Shown: in pieces, positions 22,247 through 26,819 of the stretch | Layout: the number at the start of each line of letters is the position of its first letter | Numbering within the stretch: the stretch's first letter is position 1 | Origin: Chloroflexota bacterium | Lineage (GTDB): Bacteria; Chloroflexota; Dehalococcoidia; UBA2979 | Reading direction: 5' to 3' | Assembly (NCBI GenBank): GCA_947446155.1 | Contig: CANFFZ010000014.1 | Span: 1 to 26,819, forward strand | DNA length: 26,819 nt | The notes under the pieces: generated by a model | Database searches by the model: none | What the model was told of the DNA's origin: nothing | The model's input: only the letters and a program-made list of their open reading frames with translations | Translations under genes and position numbers: made by a program

Positions 22247-24406
22247 GTGTCGATCGAACCAGCCGCGTCCCCTCCCGACTGCCCTGCGTGCGGTCATTCG
22301 ATGGTCCGGGCGTTCACGCCAGGTGACTCAAATGGCGGCCGGGGATTTTGGCGATGTCCCGAGTGGCCACGCTGCGACGGGCTGATAGATCCGTCTGCTG
22401 CGCACCCGCGGCCCCCAGACCTGGAGGCACGCCAGCTCAAAGGCTCGCGGTCGCTCTTGAACCGGATCAAACCGTCGCCAGCGACACCTAACGAGCGGCT
22501 TGCTGAGATTCAATCTCGGAGCCCGATGGCGTACGAGCGGTGGACTCCGGCAGAGGAGGCCCAATTGCTCGCGCTGGCGGAGCAGGGAACCTCCATTGCC
22601 GATATCGCAGCCCGGCTCAAGCGCCAGCCTTCCGCGATTCAGTCGCGCCTGACCAAGCTCGACGAACGCCCTTCCGCATCACCCTCGAAGCCCCGTGTCC
22701 CTCAGCCGTCGGTGCCACCTGTCGAAGAGACCCCTGATCTTGGCCGTGCGGAAGGCCCAGTTGCGGCTGATAGGTCCTATTACCGGCTCTCTCAGATCAC
22801 GCGACGTATTGGGGAACTTCTGGCTCCGGCAGTCCAGTCCGAGTTCTGGCTACGAGCTGAGATAGGATCCGGCACAGAGCGAAACGGAGCCTTCTACGGT
22901 GAACTTATCGAAACCGACCGCGAGGGGAAGCAGATCGCTCGCCTGAGTTGCAGGATTTGGCGCGATGACCTAACGACGATCAAGCGCCGATTTGCTGACG
23001 CGGGGCTCGATGTCGATCTGAGGGACGGAACAGCGATCGGCGCGCGCTGCGCCGTGCAATACGACGGTCGATACGGACTTTCGCTCCGCATCGTCGAGAT
23101 GGATCCGGCGTTCGCGATCGGTGAACTCGAACTTCGCCGGCGCATGATCATCGACCGCCTCACTCGGGAGCACCTGCTCGGTGCGAATCGTTTGCGTCCT
23201 ATCGGGTTGCTGCCAATGCGCATTGGTGTGGTGGCGAGTCGCACCAGTGCGGGCTTCGCCGACTTCATGAAGACGCTCACTATGAGCGGATTCGCGTTCA
23301 AGATATTTGTCGCCGACGCCCTGATGCAGGGTCCCCAGACGCAATTTCAGGTTCAACGTGCCCTCGACGTGTGTGCTGGCCTGCAGGTCGACCTGATCGC
23401 ACTAATTCGCGGAGGCGGGTCAAAGACCGATCTTGCCTCGCTAGACAACGAGTTGATCGCACGTCGCATCGCCGGGTCGCCGATCGCAGTCTGGACGGGA
23501 ATCGGGCACGAAACCGATTCGTCAGTTCTTGACTTTGTAGCGGCGCAAGCACACAAGACGCCTTCCGCCCTTGCTGAAGCACTGGTCCAACGGCTCAAGA
23601 CTGTTGAGGAGCACAGCCATCGAGCCGACCGGCAAATACGAGCAGTCTGGGGACTGCGGTTCGGCATCGAAATCGGCAACGTTCGCAGATCGCGCGTTGG
23701 CTTGTCGCAAGGGACCCGGAAGCTCATCGAAATCACGCAGGAGCAACTTGAAGGGCAGAAGTCCCGTGTAGCAGGCCGTGTGCAGCTCCGCATAACGTCT
23801 GCGAAGGCGGTCCTTTCGCGGCACCGAACGTCACTTGAAGGAGGCGCGCTAGGCGCAATCAATTCACGACGACGGAGCACGACGGCGATTCGCTCCCGAT
23901 TGCGAGCCGCCGGTCAGCTCGGAATCCAGAAGCGCGGCGAGCCGTTGCGAATCCGTCGCCTTCAATTGCGACCCGAAAGGCTCGCCCACCTCATTCAGCA
24001 GCATCGAGCGGACACCAGTGAGGCCAGGCGAGCATTAAGGCACATGTTCGAGTCGCGGCTAGCTGAGGCGCGTCGTACTACGATTCGCTCGCGAGGTGAA
24101 CTATCTCGGACATCGAGACGCGTCGAGGCTGAACGCCGTGTCTTGCAGCGTGCTGGGGCGAGGGTTCAAGCCTCTGTGGTCTTGAATAGGATTCAAGGGG
24201 CACGGGTCGTCTTGCGTGCGAAGGAACAGGCGGTCCGCGCGTCCACACCGGCCACGATGCTGGCTCGTGGCTTCTCGCTCACCTATCGCTCAGACGGATC
24301 GCTCATCAGGTCCGCCGCTGATGTCCGTACAGGCGACACGCTGCGCACCGAGGTCAGCGACGGCGTAATCGTTTCTAAAGTGGCGGAGGCGAGCAGCAAT
24401 GAATGA
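22247..24406 (+). CDS. xseA: Exodeoxyribonuclease VII large subunit with N-terminal zinc ribbon and HTH
   Basis: 719 residues, against about 400-450 for ordinary XseA. GTG 22247 follows CCGGAGG (22236-22242). Order of parts: a topoisomerase-type zinc ribbon (C12, C15, C37, C43); a Myb/SANT-like HTH (about 98-138, ERWTPAEEAQLLALAEQGTS, then IADIAARLKRQPSAIQSRL); a Pro/Ser linker; the OB-fold domain (about 178-285); the nuclease core (about 290-445); a long Arg-rich helical region. Core motifs are present: RIGVVASRTSAGFADF, IRGGGSKTDLASLDNE, and TGIGHETDSSVLDFVA followed by TPSALAE. With XseB it degrades single-stranded DNA to oligonucleotides. It overlaps xseB by 8 bp. The extra N-terminal modules would add DNA binding. 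Confidence 0.88.
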   Translation: MSIEPAASPPDCPACGHSMVRAFTPGDSNGGRGFWRCPEWPRCDGLIDPSAAHPRPPDLEARQLKGSRSLLNRIKPSPATPNERLAEIQSRSPMAYERWTPAEEAQLLALAEQGTSIADIAARLKRQPSAIQSRLTKLDERPSASPSKPRVPQPSVPPVEETPDLGRAEGPVAADRSYYRLSQITRRIGELLAPAVQSEFWLRAEIGSGTERNGAFYGELIETDREGKQIARLSCRIWRDDLTTIKRRFADAGLDVDLRDGTAIGARCAVQYDGRYGLSLRIVEMDPAFAIGELELRRRMIIDRLTREHLLGANRLRPIGLLPMRIGVVASRTSAGFADFMKTLTMSGFAFKIFVADALMQGPQTQFQVQRALDVCAGLQVDLIALIRGGGSKTDLASLDNELIARRIAGSPIAVWTGIGHETDSSVLDFVAAQAHKTPSALAEALVQRLKTVEEHSHRADRQIRAVWGLRFGIEIGNVRRSRVGLSQGTRKLIEITQEQLEGQKSRVAGRVQLRITSAKAVLSRHRTSLEGGALGAINSRRRSTTAIRSRLRAAGQLGIQKRGEPLRIRRLQLRPERLAHLIQQHRADTSEARRALRHMFESRLAEARRTTIRSRGELSRTSRRVEAERRVLQRAGARVQASVVLNRIQGARVVLRAKEQAVRASTPATMLARGFSLTYRSDGSLIRSAADVRTGDTLRTEVSDGVIVSKVAEASSNE

Positions 24407-24617
24407 ACCTGAACTGACCTACGAACAGAAGGTTCAGCGCCTCGATGAGATCCTGATGCGCCTCGACAATTCAGCCACCCCAATCGACGAACTAGCGTCT
24501 GACGTGAAAATGGGCGCAAGACTCATTCGAGAGCTCGATCAGAAGTTGCGCTCGGTCGAAGCCGAGGTACTCGACGCGTTCAAAGAGCTAGAGGCGGGCG
24601 ATCACCCGTCTGCGTAG
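24399..24617 (+). CDS. xseB: Exodeoxyribonuclease VII small subunit
   Basis: 72 residues, all helical, with the XseB pattern: TYEQKVQRLDEILMRLDNSA, then PIDELASDVKMGARLIRELD. ATG 24399 overlaps the end of xseA by 8 bp and is preceded by GGAGG (24385-24389) at a 9-nt spacing. Several small subunits wrap the C-terminal helices of XseA in the holoenzyme. Size and position are normal, so the fused XseA is probably a functional ExoVII. Confidence 0.92.
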   Translation: MNEPELTYEQKVQRLDEILMRLDNSATPIDELASDVKMGARLIRELDQKLRSVEAEVLDAFKELEAGDHPSA

Positions 24618-24650
24618 GCCTGAGCTCTTTCTGGACGGACTATTCAGGCC
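24617..24650 (+). terminator. Possible hairpin terminator after xseAB
   Basis: GGCCTGA (24617-24623, starting in the stop codon) pairs with TCAGGCC (24644-24650) across a 20-nt loop. The large loop and lack of a T-tract make it only a weak candidate. Confidence 0.3.
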
Positions 24651-25193
24651 GTCGACCTCAAGAGGGGGAGGCGGGGTTGCCTCGTCTCCGCGGCGCCGTT
24701 GCGGTGCAGGCGGTGGGCTCGTACGCGGGGCGGAGTGGAACGGCCCCTACTCCATTCCCCCGCGAGCAGGCGTCATGGCTCTGTCAGAACTCAGGGCTCG
24801 ACCCCGATTTCGGCCATCGGCGGGGAAAAAAGTTGGCCCGCTCCGAATCTGGGACCGGGCACCGGAAGACCCGAGTCGGAGGTCTTTTCGCCACCGAGCC
24901 CTGAGTTCTGACAGAACCCCTTGATCCCAGGACAAGCTGATCGCCCGACTGACGGATTCCCCGGGCGGAGAGGGCGGGGGCTGCTGAGTCGACGGGCCAT
25001 GGCCCACTCGTTCCTGGGCAAACGACGTACTGCCGAGTGGGGCGGGTTCTAGCTCCTATGGCACGTATCTGCTTGTCGCCGCGAGGAGTAGGCCAGGCAC
25101 GACTGAGCCCCCATCAGACCCGGGCGCGCGGACGATCTCCAGCGTCGCGGGTCGTATGACATTTCCACGCCACGGGCGCGTTCCGAAGTCGCA
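24618..25193. other. Non-coding interval between xseB and the minus-strand nuclease gene
   Basis: About 575 bp without a credible gene. Open frames here have no start signals and read as reverse complements of one another because of the inverted repeat at 24780-24915. Also present is a 12-bp palindrome GGGCCATGGCCC (24994-25005). The nuclease and phosphoesterase genes on the minus strand end at 25194, so this interval separates converging transcription units. Confidence 0.5.
24780..24915. repeat. Foldback element with perfect 21-bp terminal inverted repeats
   Basis: CTGTCAGAACTCAGGGCTCG (24781-24800) is the exact reverse complement of 24895-24914, and one further T-A pair closes it at 24780/24915. 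The 94-bp interior folds too: CCGAT/ATCGG, CTCCGA/TCGGAG with CTGGG/CCCGAG, and a purine-rich GGGGAAAAAAG facing GTCTTTTCGCC. It has no coding capacity. It could be a MITE, a dispersed palindromic repeat, or a strong bidirectional terminator between convergent genes. Confidence 0.65.
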
Positions 25194-25847
25194 TCAAAGC
25201 GGTTTGCGAGTAGATAGCGGCGCGACATGCACGAGGAGGTAGCGAAATTCTCCACGAAGGACCTCGGCAACGCGCGAGTAAGGACGCCAGTTCAGGTCGT
25301 ACTCGCCCGCGAGATTCAGGGCGCTCTCTCGGCGACGAATCGTCCCTGCTCCGGCTGCCTCACTCCAGGCGAGCTGCCCGCCGAGACGCCGCTCGTCGTG
25401 GAGACGGAACGCCTCGTCGATGGTGCCGGGTCGCCGCGTCGTCCAGAAGCTCGAGTCGTTCGACAGCGCGATAACGTAACCACGCGTCGCGTGCCCTTCC
25501 GCCACTGCGTGCTCGACACGCATGAGATCCTTGATGAAGTCGTACCGCGAAAGGTCCTGCGCGCCCTGGTTAGCGAGGGAGAACCGCTCACCCGCCACAT
25601 CGACCTCAACGAGACGCGACCAGTACTTGAGCTCTACGCAGGTGACGCCGCTCGAGTCACGCACCCAGAGATCCGCGTACGCACGTCCACCAGTGAAGGG
25701 GATCCGGTACTCGAGACGGATCGCGGCGTCGGGCTGTCGCTGCTGCCAGGCCCAGGCTAGCGCGTGCTGAAAGTCCGCCTCGGAGTGGAAGACCGGCCGG
25801 GCGCGTGCTAGATCCTCGAGGAGGACTGCCATATCCACGGTTGACAT
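25194..25847 (-). CDS. PD-(D/E)XK-like nuclease-fold protein, unknown function
   Basis: 217 residues from ATG 25847; an upstream in-frame GTG (25883) is possible but lacks a well-spaced ribosome binding site. The N-terminal half has the PD-(D/E)XK layout: Glu24 in FHSEADFQHAL, Glu46 in IRLEYRIPF, Asp59 in YADLWV and the Glu72-x-Lys74 pair in CVELKYWS. The rest (HATRGYVIALSNDSSFW, YDLNWRPYSRVAEVLRGEFR) is conserved-looking but unassigned. The ELK plus preceding Asp suggests a restriction-endonuclease-like fold, not proof of nuclease activity. It lies 54 bp downstream of the EEP-family gene on the same strand, likely one operon, beside an IS remnant. Confidence 0.75.
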   Translation of the reverse strand: MSTVDMAVLLEDLARARPVFHSEADFQHALAWAWQQRQPDAAIRLEYRIPFTGGRAYADLWVRDSSGVTCVELKYWSRLVEVDVAGERFSLANQGAQDLSRYDFIKDLMRVEHAVAEGHATRGYVIALSNDSSFWTTRRPGTIDEAFRLHDERRLGGQLAWSEAAGAGTIRRRESALNLAGEYDLNWRPYSRVAEVLRGEFRYLLVHVAPLSTRKPL

Positions 25848-25901
25848 CGTATTCGTGGTGTCCCTAAGAGGGGGCGCGACCACGCCTTTGGAACCGGAGC
25901 G

Positions 25902-26597
25902 CTACGGCTCGATAGATATGTCCACAATGAGCGCCGAGTGATCGGTAACGCGACCTTCGCGCTCGCGGTGGGAGAGCTGGGCGTCGAGAAGGGAGTGGCG
26001 TAGGCGAGGAGAGAGATACGCGTGGTCCAGCAGGAAGCCGTTGCTGGCCGTACTGAACCAGGTGTACTCCCGTCGATGTTCGTTGAGTGATCGCCACGCG
26101 TCCGTCCAGCCACCTGCTAGTAGCTGTTCCAGTTCCGCCTCAGCGTAGAACGGAGTCACCACCTCACGGTCCCGCGCGTCGCCTGTGTTGAAGTCTCCGA
26201 TCAGGACCGCACGCGTGTCCTCGAAGCGATCGGCGAGGGGCCGCAAATGCTCGCGCCAGAATGTGACCTTGTCCCGGTTCAGCGGCAGGTAAAGCGCGAC
26301 GACGAGGATGTCGCCAATCCACGCCGCTGCGACCCTATGACCGTGTTCACTCGTCTCGACGGGAGCAAGCGGCAACCGCGACGCGAGCAAGACGCTGTTC
26401 GTCCGCGGGGCCGGATGGTTGTGGATCTGGTGGATGTACCCAGCGTCGGCGAGCAGCTGCCCAAGTTGGGTGCCGCTTGAGCCTGTTCGATACTCGGAGA
26501 GAACGGTGACGTCCGCGTCGTGAGCAACGAGCGAACCCACGATCGAGGGGACTCGCAAGCCGCCGCCCGCGCGAATATTGAGTGTGTGGATGCGCAA
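25902..26597 (-). CDS. Endonuclease/exonuclease/phosphatase (EEP) family protein
   Basis: 231 residues with the full set of EEP (ExoIII/DNase I fold) motifs: LNIRAGG (Asn7), SEYR (Glu35), GDFNTGD (Asp135, Asn137), LDHAYLS (Asp191, His192) and VTDHSALIVD (Asp219, His220). These bind the divalent metal and cleave a phosphoester. The substrate may be DNA, RNA or another phosphodiester. The start is TTG 26597, with GGAG 8 nt upstream; this gives the normal family N-terminus MRIHTLNIR. There is no signal peptide, so it acts in the cytosol. It is co-oriented with the PD-(D/E)XK-like gene and follows the transposase fragment. Confidence 0.85.
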   Translation of the reverse strand: MRIHTLNIRAGGGLRVPSIVGSLVAHDADVTVLSEYRTGSSGTQLGQLLADAGYIHQIHNHPAPRTNSVLLASRLPLAPVETSEHGHRVAAAWIGDILVVALYLPLNRDKVTFWREHLRPLADRFEDTRAVLIGDFNTGDARDREVVTPFYAEAELEQLLAGGWTDAWRSLNEHRREYTWFSTASNGFLLDHAYLSPRLRHSLLDAQLSHREREGRVTDHSALIVDISIEP

Positions 26598-26702
26598 CAG
26601 TTCTGCTCCGCCGACTCGCGTCTTGATCGGTCACAACCCGGTCGATATGGCGTGACCGTCGGATCGAGTGGTGTGGTTGCTCCGGTTTGACGGACAGATT
26701 GC

Positions 26703-26819
26703 TTAGGCCGCCGAGGCGCTCCTTGCTCGTGGGACCATTCTTGCCTCGTACTCCACCGGCGAACAGTAGCCGAGCGTGGAGTGCAGGCGTCGGCGATTGT
26801 AGAACACCTCGATGAACTC
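26703..26819 (-). CDS. IS3-family transposase, C-terminal end (runs off the window)
   Basis: The last 38 residues read [20 protein letters not shown], then PVEYEARM and a short tail to TAA (26703-26705). This is the end of the integrase (rve) domain of IS3-family OrfB, where the conserved glutamate and YNxxRxHSxLGYxSPxEY are diagnostic. The gene continues beyond 26819, so I cannot tell whether it is intact. The left IS end should lie in about 26640-26702, but I could not fix its inverted repeat. Confidence 0.85.
   Translation of the reverse strand, partial: EFIEVFYNRRRLHSTLGYCSPVEYEARMVPRARSASAA

Noticed and set aside
24780..24915. Integron attC site
   Set aside because: The arms lack the RYYYAAC/GTTRRRY core pair and are perfectly complementary without the extrahelical bases typical of attC; no integrase or cassettes.
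26598..26702. Terminal inverted repeat of the IS3-family element
   Set aside because: Only one end of the element is in the window, so no repeat pair can be compared. Candidate ends starting TGA or TGT are equally weak.
1..26819. CRISPR array or rRNA genes
   Set aside because: No regularly spaced repeat series and no rRNA-like sequence seen on either strand.

Overview
High-GC bacterial DNA, almost wall-to-wall genes. An ECF sigma/RskA-type anti-sigma pair, tungstate, iron-chelate and chromate transporters, LemA-HtpX, a tRNA with encoded CCA and lipoprotein signal peptides fit a free-living bacterium. My inference is a Chloroflexota relative, from overall protein flavour only. No marker gene here proves the phylum.

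Layout. 1-480: no gene, a likely promoter. 481-2403: two oligopeptide-type ABC permeases, ended by a strong hairpin. 2527-4200: one continuous frame encoding a PH-like (bPH_2) membrane domain and a D-Ala-D-Ala carboxypeptidase, cut by a single in-frame TAA. 4207-5429 (minus): ECF sigma factor and RskA-like anti-sigma factor. 5637-9553 (minus): ModE-like regulator, LemA, HtpX and a FecCD/FecE-type pair with no binding protein. 9638-12281 (plus): tungstate importer TupABC, divergent from the regulator across a 24-bp dyad. 12319-14127: corrinoid adenosyltransferase and ChrA, convergent with NhaA (14131-15372). 15613-18523: a complete iron-chelate/corrinoid ABC importer. 18727-20390: FTR1 iron permease and a two-domain cupredoxin lipoprotein behind a promoter region full of dyads. 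20459-20534: tRNA-Arg(UCU).

From the tRNA onward the window looks accessory. The tRNA 3' end and the next 86 bp recur as a 100-bp direct repeat (89% identical, no gaps) 1364 bp downstream. The repeat brackets a 56-residue cysteine-containing small protein and a secreted, C-terminally anchored protein. A run of hairpins follows the second copy. Next come exonuclease VII subunits, XseA carrying an unusual N-terminal zinc ribbon plus HTH, then a 136-bp foldback element. The window ends with a minus-strand PD-(D/E)XK-like nuclease, an EEP-family phosphoesterase and the tail of an IS3-family transposase.

The dominant theme is metal and cofactor uptake: W, Fe or corrinoid (two systems), ferrous/ferric iron via FTR1, and corrinoid adenosylation. 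Most attractive for follow-up: the tRNA-bounded segment with its small protein and hairpins, the Zn-ribbon/HTH-XseA fusion, the reduced FTR1-cupredoxin iron system with candidate iron boxes, the nonsense-split PH/carboxypeptidase frame, and a TupA whose lipobox cysteine is tyrosine.
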